From Oegoconia quadripuncta (taxonomy: Eukaryota > Arthropoda > Insecta > Lepidoptera > Autostichidae): a stretch of 64,000 nucleotides of DNA. The stretch's first letter is position 1. Each line of letters opens with the position of its first letter. The notes beneath the pieces were generated by a model that was not told the origin of the DNA, did not search any database, and saw only the letters and a program-made list of their open reading frames with translations. Shown here piece after piece: positions 33,346 through 43,386 of this stretch. The DNA is taken from positions 17,853,771 through 17,917,770 of the forward strand of contig OX438743.1 of assembly GCA_949316235.1 (NCBI GenBank), read 5' to 3'. Both the position numbers and the translations under genes were made by a program.

Positions 33346-33418
<73 letters not shown>
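33346..33418. repeat. (TA)n microsatellite, ~73 bp
   Basis: Pure dinucleotide run ending where a GATATCCCTTTGGGCAC block begins. The overlapping minus-strand frames of alternating Tyr-Ile are artefacts. Confidence 0.95.
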
Positions 33419-33420
<2 letters not shown>

Positions 33421-33690
33421 TATCCCTTTGGGCACTTTGTGGCTCCAACGTGCCGTATAGGTAGTAATTATTTGATCCATTTTCACAAGTTGATCCGGGG
33501 GTCTTTTGTTGATCCAATGCCAGCTGACCATAAATATGTAGCTCCGTTTGGAGCCACAAGTGTCACGATGAGTAATAATAATAATTAAGGGATTTTTATA
33601 CAAATCTACCTTTTTGGCGTCTGAGCAGTTGTTGATCCAATTCAAATGGGCCAATCAGGGCGCAGCATTTGCCAAGGGCTTCCTCATTGG
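33419..33690 (-). repeat. Unclassified repeat-like segment with long-range hairpin
   Basis: TTTGTGGCTCCAACG (33,437) and the inverted CGTTTGGAGCCACAAG (33,546) form complementary arms about 90 bp apart. The word TTGATCCAA and relatives recur four times on the plus strand. The minus-strand frame (MAHLNWINNCSDAKK onward) runs into the (TA)n tract. This may be a LINE 3' end with a (TA)n tail, but I cannot name it. Confidence 0.4.
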
Positions 33691-33816
33691 CAGGTTTGGG
33701 CTAATATTACTGGCTACAGTAACTTAATAATGTCTACCTAGTATTTCTAATTCTCCTCAAAGTAGTAGAGAACCTTTCCTTAAAAAAAGGAAAACTCACA
33801 AGAAATCATCCAGGTA

Positions 33817-33995
33817 CAGAAAGTTGAATTCTTAAAATGTTGGGTTTGCAAAAAGTAGAATTTGCGGTATGTTGAATCTAAAAATGTTGAATTTGCATAA
33901 AGTTGAAATCTCTAAAAGTCGAAATTGCATAAAGTTGAATTTGCAGCTTGTTGAATCCAAAGATGTTGAATTTGCATAAGGTTGAATTTGCTGTA
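33817..33995 (+). repeat. Degenerate GTTGAATTTGCATAA repeats
   Basis: At least ten words of the form (A/T)GTTGAAT(T/C) or close variants occur about every 17-20 bp, some followed by TTGCATAA(A/G). This is a decayed minisatellite just upstream of the frame at 34,003. Confidence 0.75.
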
Positions 33996-34002
33996 TATTT
34001 AG

Positions 34003-34188
34003 TGTCGCTCACGACATGAACAGGATTGGTCAGAAATAGCGGAAGCCCACGAAAACCTCGACGATTTCGATGTCCACAATATGGAGGACATATTAGTCTG
34101 GAGTAATGTGACTCCAGATCAAACCGCAATACTTGTTATTTTTTGGACGGGACTCTTTCCTTTTGTAACAACGTTACTGAGCGAGTGA
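34003..34188 (+). CDS. Unidentified 61-codon frame with hydrophobic C-terminus
   Basis: I do not recognise this protein. The frame is open from the codon after TAG (34,000-34,002) to TGA (34,186-34,188), with an internal ATG at 34,081. It reads DWSEIAEAHENLDDFDVHNM (acidic, low-complexity free), then EDILVWSNVTPDQT, then the hydrophobic stretch AILVIFWTGLFPFVTTLLSE, long enough for one membrane span. The composition looks more protein-like than that of random AT-rich frames nearby. The TATATTTAG just before it could serve as a splice acceptor, so it could be a terminal exon or a gene fragment caught between two minisatellites. The minisatellite of 49-bp units begins right after the stop. Chance opening cannot be excluded for so short a frame. 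Confidence 0.3.
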   Translation, partial: CRSRHEQDWSEIAEAHENLDDFDVHNMEDILVWSNVTPDQTAILVIFWTGLFPFVTTLLSE

Positions 34189-34189
34189 A

Positions 34190-34745
34190 GAGATAGTACA
34201 CAAAGGTGCAACAGCCACAGCGGAGTGGAGCGAGTGAACTAGAAGATGATGCTCGAGTGAGTAGTGAACTAGCGAAATATGTATGACGCATTGGCTACAA
34301 CTGAGTGTAGAAAGTGGTATACGAGACAGCGATGGACTAGAGTGGAGTGCAGCGAATTACCCATGGAAGACGCATCGTTTACAGAAAATGCCATGAGAAA
34401 AGAACCAGAGGATGGTGACGCAATAACCACAGCAGAATGGAGCGATTGGTAAACTAAGGGACAAAATAACGACTACAGCGAAGTGCAACCAGTGTAAACT
34501 GGTACACCACTCACTCCACTCTCCTTTAGCTGTCGCGTTGTCATGTACTGCTTTTTCACTTGCTCCACTCCGTTGTAGCTGTTGCTTTGCCATTCAGTTG
34601 TTCTTCACTCACAGCACTTTGCTGTAGTCGCTACATCGTCCTCTATTGGTTTACTTGTCTTTCCTCTCCACTTGCTATTGCATTGTCATTCTCTGAACGA
34701 CATGATACACTGAATAACAACGCAATAGCTACAGAAGAGTAAAGT
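34190..34745. repeat. Degenerate minisatellite flank with an inverted block
   Basis: Plus-orientation words (AGCGGAGTGGAGCGAGTGAA, CTAGAGTGGAGTGCAGCGAA, GACTACAGCGAAGTGCAACC) run to about 34,498. From there to about 34,690 the same words appear in reverse complement (CACTTGCTCCACTCCGTTGT, CACTCCACTCTCCTTTAGCT), and then the plus orientation resumes. A small palindrome (CCAGTGTAAACTGG) sits at the first switch point, about 34,489-34,502. Confidence 0.75.
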
Positions 34746-34760
34746 AAGTGGTGAACCAGT

Positions 34761-35178
34761 GGACGACGACGCAGCGGTTACAGTTGAGTGCAGCAAATAG
34801 TGAATCGCCGGACGACGACGTAGCGGGTACAGCGGAGTGCAGCAAATAGTGAATCACCGGACGACGACGCAGCGGTTACAGCGGAGTGCAGCAAATAGTA
34901 AATCACCGAACGACGACGCAGCGGTTATAGCGGAGTGCAGCAAATATTGAATCAGCGGACGACGACGCAGCGGTTATAGCGGAGTGCAGCAAATATTGAA
35001 TCAGCGGACGACGACGCAGCGGTTATAGCGGAGTGCAGCAAATATTGAATCAGCGGACGACGACGCAGCGGGTACAGCGGAGTGCAGCAAATAGTGAATC
35101 AGCGGACGACGACGCAGCGGGTACAGCGGAGTGCAGCAAATAGTGAATCACCGGACGAGGACGCAGCGGTTACAATGA
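34761..35178 (+). repeat. 49-bp minisatellite, about 8.5 copies
   Basis: Units start GGACGACGACGCAGCGG at 34,761, 34,810, 34,859, 34,908, 34,957, 35,006, 35,055, 35,104 and 35,153, exactly 49 bp apart. They contain the word GAGTGCAGCAAATA. Units starting at 34,957 and 35,006 are identical and neighbours differ by a few bases. The core is thus more uniform than the flanks. 49 is not a multiple of three, and no frame stays open across units. Confidence 0.95.
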
Positions 35179-35249
35179 ACTAAGAAGAACCAACAATTAC
35201 AAAGGAGTGAAATAATGAAAAGCATACGACGACGACGCAGTACCTATAA

Positions 35250-35287
35250 ATGAGTGGAGCGACTGAATAAGCAGTCGCTCCACTCAT
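35250..35287. other. Perfect 16-bp-stem hairpin at the array edge
   Basis: Arms ATGAGTGGAGCGACTG and CAGTCGCTCCACTCAT are separated by AATAAG. The arms are built from the array's own GAGTGGAGCGA word, so one unit has been inverted next to another at the right boundary. Confidence 0.9.
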
Positions 35288-35926
35288 CTGTAGGAATGAA
35301 AGTGCTTATGTTTATTTTGTTGATTTCGAATAAAAAACTTTAATGTTGATCGAAAGAGATTTTATTTTCATTTTCGAAAAATAATAAAGTCATTATTGTA
35401 GTGTTGATGTTTACAATAGAAAAAAGGCAATGGTAACTCGCAAAGAGTCATTCATAATCATCTCATAAATGTAAGTAGGTGCTAGACGAAAGGGGCTTTT
35501 CATAATATCTAATCAACCCTAAAATAGTAAAACTTCAGCTATTTCACTGTTATTTATCCATCATTTTCATTAAAAAATAATGAAACAGCTATTATTTTTT
35601 GCACGATCGGAGTGTTGGTGCAATGGTATTAATTATAAGAAAATTTATTTATCTATTTCAAAAAACAAACGGTTACATCGGAAAACATTGTTACTCAAAA
35701 TATACCACTTATATAAATAAACCATTGTTTCCCTTATGCTAAAACACAATATTGAATTCAATGCAGTCTTATGCATTTTTTCTTGTCTAAGTTTTAACAA
35801 AAATATAGAAATAAAAAAGAGAAACAAGAATTGTGGCTAGCATTAATAAAAAACTATAAATAATTGTTATCTTGAGTACTTCGAGCTCTTTTCAGCTGAA
35901 ACAGACTTTTCCGTGAAGCCCAATAA

Positions 35927-37576
35927 AATGAAATTGTACACGCGCCAGCTAGTTTTGAGATTAATGTGTATAAAAATTGCAACACAACCTTACCATCATT
36001 AGTTCTGCTTGACACTGATTGCTCGGAGGTAGAAAATTTTCTTATGAGACTAGACTCGGATAGTGCCCCGGGCTGGGACAATATACCAACCAAATTCTTA
36101 AAAACAGTAAAATTACAGATAATACCTATTCTTTGTGACCTTTTTAATCTATGCCTAGAGAATGGTGTGTTCCCGAGAACCTTTAAAAAGTCCATAGTAA
36201 TACCAGTTTTCAAGAATGGGGACAGAGACGATGTAAATAATTACCGCCCAATTTCGGTACTGCCAGCCATTTCAAAAATCTTTGAAAAAATCTTAAATAC
36301 TAGATTAATCGGTTTCTTAAATAAAACTAACATCTTGGCAGACAGACAATATGGATTCAGGCAGGGCACGTCAAATGAAGACGCTCTTCTCGCATTAAAT
36401 TTTCTTATTGTTGAGAAAGTGGATACTGGAAAGAAATGTTTAACAGTATTCTTAAACCTAAAAAAAGCGTTTGACACCGTCTCTATCCCGATTTTACTAA
36501 ATAAACTGGAAAGAATCGGTGTCAGAGGCACTGCACTTGCAATTTTTCAGAGTTACCTTAATCAGCGCACACAATGTGTCAAGGTTGGTAATGTCATTAG
36601 TGAGGAGAGGGATATAACTATTGGCGTACCCCAGGGAAGTGTTCTTGGACCAACTCTCTTCCTAATATACATAAACGACCTTTGCAGTAAAATAATTAAT
36701 CATGGAAAAATATTTTCTTATGCAGATGACACAGCCATTGTCTTTTACGGGGACACATGGGAAGAAGTATTTCAGTATGCTGAGGAGGGTTTGATTGAAA
36801 TTGGCAATTGGCTGAAAATTAACCTGCTGACATTAAATACTGGAAAAACAAATTACATTTCTTTTTCCATATATAATTCGTCACAACCCTCATCCAATCT
36901 CAGTATTAGGACTCATTCTGAGCGTCACGGTGTTAACGCAACGTGTAGTTGCCCTGTGTTAGAGAGAGTTGATCACACCAAATACTTGGGAGTGAAGATT
37001 GACCAGAAACTAAATTGGCACCAACATTTGGATTTAATCTCCAGTCGACTCAGAAACCTCATTTGGATATTCAAAATACTAAGACACGTCTGCACAAAAG
37101 AGCTTTTAATAAAAATTTATCTAGCACTCGGTCAATCTTTATTGGTGTATTGCATCCCAGCATGGGGCGGCTCCAACAAAACAAAATTTCTGGAACTGGA
37201 GAGGGCTCAAAGAGCTCTTCTCAAAGTTATGTTTTTTAAACCTTGTAGATTTCCAACTTCAGAACTTTACTCATTCTGCAATGTGATGACTGTCAGACAA
37301 TTGGCAATTATGTACAATATTATTAAACGACATAAAAGTCTTACCTACAGACCTATCACATCAACTGGGAGAAGGATTCCTAACGTCATCAGTGCTATTC
37401 CTACTAAAACTAAATATGCACGTAAACAGTTCAATTTTTGGTCTGCTCACTTATATAATAAAATAAACCGAAATATTAATATCTACTCCAAAACTTCATT
37501 TGAAGTCAAAAAGGCACTAACGGAATGGCTAAAGACATTAAATTATCAAGAGACTGAAGCCATTGGATCGATATAA
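35927..37576 (+). pseudogene. 5'-truncated LINE reverse transcriptase, catalytic Asp replaced
   Basis: About 549 codons are open from just after TAA at 35,924, with no true ATG start. The protein carries reverse transcriptase motifs of a Jockey/CR1-like LINE in order: SAPGWDNIPTKFLK, NYRPISVLPAISKIFEKIL, YGFRQGTSNEDALL, VFLNLKKAFDTV, GVPQGSVLGPTLFLIYINDL, FSYADDTAIVF (YADD at 36,719-36,730), YLGVKIDQKLNWHQHL. It then has a C-terminal region ending near VKKALTEWL. In the motif that is normally FLDLxKAFDxV, the first Asp is Asn (codon AAC at 36,455-36,457), a single G-to-A change. That Asp is one of the catalytic metal ligands of reverse transcriptases, so this copy should be inactive. ORF1 and the endonuclease domain are absent. 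The rest is well preserved, which suggests a fairly recent insertion. Confidence 0.88.
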
Positions 37577-38197
37577 ATTCCTTTACATTAATAACACAAG
37601 TTGTAATGGTGCTCAACTAAAACCATAAGTATTCCTTTTTAAATATTTTTAAATATTTATAAATGTAGGTGTCAGCAAATTCTGCAGATGTGGAGGGAAG
37701 TGGAGAAAGTTTCACTGCTTCCTTCTGAACCCAAGGATGACATCCGTATGGCATGTGCAGATACCATCTAGTACCTACCCTTTACAGAAAAACTAATTTA
37801 TCTCTGCAGATAGCCAAATTCAGAAATTTTATCCTTTACGTTTTGTATCTTATGCAATTCCTTACTCACTTATAACTTTAAAATAAAATACTATACATAA
37901 ATACACACACACACATAAACACACACACACATACATAAATACATACACGCACGCACACCGACACATATCTGACCAAGTAACCTCTCATATTATATTTACA
38001 ACTCACATAAGCAACTAATCCAGGTTTTCAATTTCAATTAAGCATTAAGTAAAAATCTTATGTAAAATGTACAAGAATGAAGAGCAGAGTATCCTAACAC
38101 AAGTTTTAAGAAGCTTAACAGGATACTCTCACAATTGTGTACAAGATTGTTATGCTTGAATGAAAATAAATATTTTGAATTTTTTGAATTTTTGAAC
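37577..38197 (+). repeat. 3' UTR and tail of the LINE
   Basis: Non-coding sequence after the RT stop. It has a (CA)n-rich stretch at 37,902-37,955 and ends AATAAATATTTTGAA followed by TTTTTTGAATTTTTGAA, a short tandem tail typical of insect LINEs. This sets the element's 3' border near 38,197. Confidence 0.65.
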
Positions 38198-38361
38198 TTG
38201 TCTTTAATTCAAAGGAAATTTTGCGCAAAGGCCTAAAGGGCGCGGAGTGCGGTGTACGGTGCTCCCCCCGTGCCTCCACCGTTACAACCTAGGCGGATCT
38301 TACAATATATGGAGAATTGCGAATATAAAATATCCAGACTAGGTATAATAATTGATCGACC

Positions 38362-38707
38362 GTTACGGTATCGGTACCTATTCGGATCAAAATAAGTATT
38401 ACTGGAAGTACGAGTATATAAATGGATCAACACAAGTAATTGATTTTTGAAATACAAATCAGAGCCAAAAAGTCTTCGTGCGTTTAAAAAATTTAGCCGT
38501 TACGGATCCACTATTGCATGAAATTTACGGTACGTAAAAGTTACGGTATCGGTACCTACCAATTCGGATCAAAATAAGTATTACTGGAAGTGTGAGTATA
38601 TAAATGGATCAACACAAGTAATTGATTTTTGAAATACAAATCAGAGCCAAAAAGTCTTCGTGCGTTTAAAAAATTTAGCCGTTACGGATCCACTATTGCA
38701 TGAAATT
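38362..38707. repeat. Tandem duplication of a ~170-bp unit (period ~182)
   Basis: GTTACGGTATCGGTACCTA, CGGATCAAAATAAGTATTAC, GGATCAACACAAGTAATTG and CCGTTACGGATCCACTATTG occur at 38,362-38,526 and again at 38,540-38,707. There are very few differences (ACGAGTATA versus GTGAGTATA, and a 4-bp insertion). A short spacer separates them. Confidence 0.85.
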
Positions 38708-38890
38708 GTGGAAAAAAAATATTTCGAGTATCGAGACTATCGACGAATACATGTGGCAACATCGCCTAATAGAATGCGACGTTGCCATTCCGCCCGAGAA
38801 ACACGCAACTGGATTTAAGTTATTCGGTGCTAAAGGCGGAGTCAGCAAGGTACGGGATCGTGGCTGGATCAACTAAGTGTGCAAAGAGGT

Positions 38891-38892
<2 letters not shown>

Positions 38893-38931
<39 letters not shown>
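38893..38931. repeat. (TA)n microsatellite at a LINE 3' end
   Basis: A pure TA run. The minus-strand LINE described next has its 3' end here. Confidence 0.9.
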
Positions 38932-38932
<1 letters not shown>

Positions 38933-39626
38933 TATAAACCTACATACACATACTAATATCGCGAAAGATGGGAGAGGTAATGCTCTTTTAGCCTCTTCTT
39001 AAATACTGCAATTGAAGGGCTATCCTGAATTAATTTTGGCAGTTTATTCCACATCATGGCTGCTTGAACACTAAAGGAGTGAAAAAGAAAGTTTGTTGTG
39101 GCTCTAGGACAGGCAAGTGTTTTTGTAATGCAGGATCGCCTAGGAACATCAGGAGGGGGGAGTAAATTAAAGCGGGAACTCAGATAATCAGGAGAGTTGG
39201 GATTTTTGAGGATGTTATATAGGAAGGAGAGGATGTGCACATTGCGCGCCGAAGTCGGATGGGGAGCCATTTTAGCTGAGCGCGAAACGCAGATATATGG
39301 TCATATTTACGTAATCCGAAAATGAAACGTATGGCAAGATTTTGTAGGCGCTCAAGCTTATTTAGCAACTCCTCAGTCACATCCAAGTAGCATACATCAG
39401 CGTAGTCTAGTATGGGGAGAAGAAGGGTTTGTGAAAGCATAATTTTAGTTTTTAAAGGAAGGAAGTTCTGAAGTCGCTTAAGAGAGTGAAAGGTGTAATG
39501 CATGCGCCTGCTCACGTCGTTTTTAAATAATATTGAATAAAAAAAAAATTTCCTAGCTTGTTTGAGAAAATTTATGTAAACACTGATGACACAATCAATC
39601 GGGTAAAAAGTACACAGTCGACACAC
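38932..39626 (-). pseudogene. LINE RT C-terminal region, frameshifted
   Basis: On the minus strand one frame (to about 39,250) reads LKTKIMLSQTLLLPILDYAD, LNKLERLQNLAIRFIFGLRK and ISAFRAQLKWLPIRLRR. The homologous protein then continues in another frame from about 39,250: NVHILSFLYNILKNPNSPDY, MMWNKLPKLIQDSPSIAVFK, KRLKEHYLSHLSRY. This is the post-catalytic part of a CR1/Jockey-like reverse transcriptase, with one frameshift near the RRxxVH junction. No catalytic RT motifs remain. The 3' end lies against the (TA)n run. Confidence 0.75.
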
Positions 39627-39639
39627 ATATAAAAAGTAA

Positions 39640-40269
39640 ACATGATCTTTTAGCCGTTCACTAGAACGCTGGTTTTCAGTGAAGCCTCTAAATGACGCAC
39701 GGACACTGTGGTCAACAAATACACATACTTATAATAATTATAAAGAATAAGAGAAACTAGCAGATGTGTTTTTTATGAACATCTATACGATATAGAAACA
39801 GGAGAGAAGCGATCCGTCTAAGAACGTAAAGGTTGTAAGTAATTTCAAACAAAAGAAAGCATCTTTTATCGTAGACACCGACACGCCTGTGTAAATTTTA
39901 AAATAAGGATAATTTAGACGTCTTATTAAAATATTTTTCCGTCTTATTTGTCATAAACATGCCCAAATTAAGTTAAATACTTCGCAAAAAAGTCTTCCCA
40001 ACTCTTTTCATTAATGCCCTGTGCATCTGCGGGCCACATTAAGTTGGCAAAAACAAACGTCAGTAGCGGGTGTAAGTTTTAATTGCCTTGAGAGAAACCC
40101 GCCCTTAATTAAAATATTACTTTGGAGACAAAGAGGAATGCCGAAAAGATTAGCGGTTTACAGAGAACTACTTTTCTTATTGAGGTGATCGAATTTGATA
40201 CCTATTTAGAAAGAAAGAAGTCTATGGGACCTATCATCTCTTACAGTAAATACTAATAACCTTGAAAGT
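39640..40269. other. No recognisable feature
   Basis: AT-rich, unique-looking spacer. Confidence 0.4.
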
Positions 40270-40584
40270 GCCTCCGTGGCTCAATGTAAAGAACATTGGG
40301 TTTACGATTCGGAGGTCGCGGGTTCGATCCCCAGCGGGGTACATGTTTAAGTACTCTGTTTGGTTGGTGGTAGGGCATTTTTAATGTTCCGCCTGGCTAT
40401 CTAAATCTGCCGCCAAGCAGCAATGTTAATAGCATTGTTGTGTTCCGGTTATCAGAAATAAGATAGCCAGTCCCCCAAATGTGTTGGGATTTCCGGGTCA
40501 TTACGCTTCCACCTTCGACCTCATCTTCACTTAACATCAGGTGTGATTGAGGTCAAGTGCTAATCCGTTGTGCAAAAAAAAAAA
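40270..40584 (+). mobile_element. SINE family A, best full-length copy
   Basis: The complete order is visible: head GCCTCCGTGGCTCAATGTAA with A-box-like TGGCTCAATG, then B box GGTTCGATCCCC, then GTTTGGTTGGTGGTAGGGC, GCCGCCAAGCAGCAATG, TTCCGGGTCATTACGCTTCC, CTTAACATCAGGTGTGATTG and GTGCAAAAAAAAAAAA. This copy defines the family used to call the others. Confidence 0.9.
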
Positions 40585-40964
40585 GTTTAGAAAACCCCCG
40601 ACAACATTTATCAAAAAAATGATTTTATCGTCCAGCCCCCGTAGCATGACAGACGCGATAGACGTTAATGACGCGCGAGACAATATTTGTCCTGCTCAAG
40701 GGCTTGGACGAAATATACAACTACTATCCTACTCTCACTCCTACGTCGCGGGCGACAAGCGATGTCATGCTACGCAGGCAGGAATACCTAGACCAAAAGA
40801 TAGTGTTAAAAGGTAAATTAACCGAGTTCCATCAAATACGGCTAAGAAAGCATCTCCGGGTTTGATCTTAAATATAATAAAATGGAATATCTATATAGAA
40901 AGACTATGATATCATCAAATTACATCAAAAATTTGTGTTAAAAGCTAAATATCTTCGAAACAGC

Positions 40965-41110
40965 TTAACCTATTTTCATCAAACTTGACTAAAAACCTGT
41001 CCCTTCGTTTAGCCTTTCAGATAAAAAACCGCACTCAAAGCGGACTACGCATTACTGAAATACGTCCGAATTAAGACTTGAGACATTATAGTTATTAAGT
41101 TAAGTAAGTA
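40965..41110 (+). repeat. Dispersed repeat with 'cttaaccgattttcatcaaa' motif
   Basis: GCTTAACCTATTTTCATCAA, AGATAAAAAACCGCACTCAA, AATACGTCCGAATTAAG. The same theme appears in shorter form at 40,815-40,870, 58,027-58,075 and 63,650-63,790. It is a common lepidopteran repeat of unclear class. Confidence 0.5.
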
Positions 41111-42169
41111 GTTTAAAACGTGCATTTGCACTTGCGTAGTTCAAAGTACAACTATTAATTTTGGCATTTGTGACATTAACTTGTAACTAACAGTTCAACA
41201 GCTGCACCCTTCTATTTGATGAGGGTTAATTAATATTACATTAACAGGAATACGAACCCGTCACCGAGCGAAGTCTGACAAAGCGGGAAAAATGTTTAGA
41301 GGGGAAACAATTTTATGTCTTTGTTGAAAATTTTAAGTGCAACGTGCTTTGAATATTTCATCACAATAATCTTGGCGCCGGCAATTACTTCATTGTCTTC
41401 AGGACAACGGCGCTGTAAGGTTTGAATAAGTTGTTGCAATTCTGGGAAATATTTCCAACATTTTGCAGCGTTCTCTGGTCAAAGCACGTAACATTGCCAG
41501 TGTTGGTGAGACGTAATGATTGATAAGTATTGCTGGTCACTATTAGGAGGTTTATGATGTTTACAAAGTGGAACATTTTTATAAATCCACTTGGCTAGCT
41601 GCACCACCATCTAAGTCTGCCACAATTTTGTGTTTAGATTGTTTAAAATGAAACAGTGGTCGGTCAAGAAACTGAAAATCCGAAATGTTGCGCGCGTTTT
41701 TCCGTTATCAGCGCTGTGTTATTGAGGCATTATGCTGAGTCAGAGCCCTTTCAGTGCACAGTGGGTACAGCCCTTCGCTAAGTAAATTTTGTTTGGTGTA
41801 CATCGGTGAATTTAATGTTTTTATTTATTTATTTTGTAGGTTACGTAGTGTTTATTATTTGTGTTCTTCTATTTTGGTTGTATGTACTGTGCAGTGAATA
41901 AATGTTTTATCTATCTTTTCGGTGATTGAGTTTAAGTGTCTTTATTTCTCACAAGCTCTTGGTATCAATCCAGGGACAGCGGTTCAACAATTGATAGGGG
42001 CGTCTTCCTATATGTAATGTCTTGAGAAAACTTCGTTAGCGCAATGTAGGATTCGCACTGTGATTGGTCATAGTTATGACGCTTCCACAAATGCGGCCTT
42101 TGATACATTTTATACTAATACCTTCAGCCGTTTCTGAGAAGATATGTAGTTTAAAAAACTAAAAAACAC
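41111..42169. other. No gene recognised
   Basis: Unique-looking AT-rich sequence. The minus-strand frame at 41,385-41,576 has no domain. Confidence 0.35.
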
Positions 42170-42480
42170 ACGAGAATTCCACTATCCACCGCCTGGCTCC
42201 ATCATCAGACCCTCTACACCAAGTGCAATATATTGGACTCGGAAAAACGAATCATATGAGCCCAAACTCGAGGGGTTTACTAATACCCACTGAAGAGTTA
42301 CACCATCCACCTCCTGGCTCCGTCATCAGATCAGCTCCAAGATACCAAATTATAGTACTGTCATCCGAATTACATATACATACCAAGTTTCATTTCGATA
42401 TGGCAATTAGAAGGAGGTTAAAATTGACTTAAAAGATTTGTTAGTTAGTCAATTACAAATGAAGCTTAAAAAAGCGTGTT
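42170..42480 (+). repeat. Dispersed repeat L, copy 3, internally duplicated
   Basis: CACCGCCTGGCTCCATCATC appears at about 42,187 and a second version, CACCTCCTGGCTCCGTCATC, at about 42,308. Then AAGATACCAAATTATAGTAC and ACATATACATACCAAGTTTC follow, as in copies 1 and 2. Confidence 0.65.
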
Positions 42481-43124
42481 AAATGGTCTTCAAACTTGTA
42501 CCTTGATTCTATAAAGTTTTCGTTCGGCCGACAATCGGTGACCGATTTTTTGTAGGAGAAAAATGGAACGTACTGATTGCAATGTTTCAACGCCCACGTC
42601 CTACAAAAAATCAGTTACAATATGGGTGATAAAAGAATTGGAAAAAATCGGCCCGATTATCGGTCCTACAAAAAGTCGGTCGTGGGCGGGCTCACTAATT
42701 CTTAATAAACAGAAAAGATATGGCTAAAGTTTATTTCTTTAAAGTGTTATTTGGGATTTGGTTCATTTGACATTCAGTGATTAGAGTATACTTGAATTTT
42801 AAGATCCCATATCGCACTGCAAATACCAGTGGAATCAAATGCAGAACTTCCTATGTGATGAAATCTCAAACCTCGAATATTTTCCTCTGCATGCAGAATA
42901 ACAGCGGGCTAGCAAGAAAATAATTCACATCCCGCTGTAGTAATTTACGCCAAGCCCCCTGATTTATGTGAGAAAGCCTTATTTTTGGGCTCTTTTCTCA
43001 CACAATCTTTTTCTAGTAAATTGAAAATTATATACATGAGCTGATATGTTGGAGCATTGAGCATCTGTGGCTTTTGGAGTGGAGAGTGTATCAAAGAAAG
43101 AAATCAAATCAAATCAAAAATGTT
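42481..43124. other. No gene; small inverted-repeat motif
   Basis: CCGATTTTTTGTAGGA (about 42,551) recurs inverted as TCCTACAAAAAATCAG (about 42,599) and TCCTACAAAAAGTCGG (about 42,663). This suggests a small decayed palindromic element around 42,520-42,690. Confidence 0.35.
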
Positions 43125-43245
43125 TTATTTCGTAAGTTATAAGAATAACATTTGAAATCGTCATAACATGCAGTTATCGCTCATTCATTAGGCAGCCTCC
43201 CCAGATATAAGAACGAGCAAGAAACTCAGGGGTTGGGTGATGAAA
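43125..43245 (-). repeat. LINE 3' UTR fragment, family T-like
   Basis: GTTATCGCTCATTCATTAGG, AACGAGCAAGAAACTCAG is the complement of the TGAGTTTCTTGCTCGTTCTT block at 54,950 and 46,976. Confidence 0.55.
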
Positions 43246-43261
43246 TTTGCTATATAAGTAA

Positions 43262-43386
43262 AAGATACTCTGGGTTAAAACATAGAATATTTTTTATTCC
43301 GATAAAGTGGGTAGTTCCCGCGAGATTAACCAATTTCCGCGATAAAGTTATTCCACACAGTCAAATCCGCGGGTGGAAAGCTAGTC
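43262..43386 (-). repeat. Dispersed repeat R fragment
   Basis: CCGATAAAGTGGGTAGTTCC, CGCGATAAAGTTATTCCAC and GGAAAGCTAGTC. Complement of the R family 5' part. Confidence 0.65.

Noticed and set aside
33209..33654. 102-116-codon minus-strand frames with long Tyr-Ile runs
   Set aside because: Most of the length is a (TA)n microsatellite. The remainder looks like repeat sequence without a domain.
34741..35178. CRISPR-like array
   Set aside because: Units are contiguous 49-bp tandem repeats without unique spacers, and the surrounding genome is eukaryotic.
35854..36531. Minus-strand frames of 96-119 codons
   Set aside because: They lie antisense to the LINE reverse transcriptase, whose motifs are unambiguous on the plus strand.
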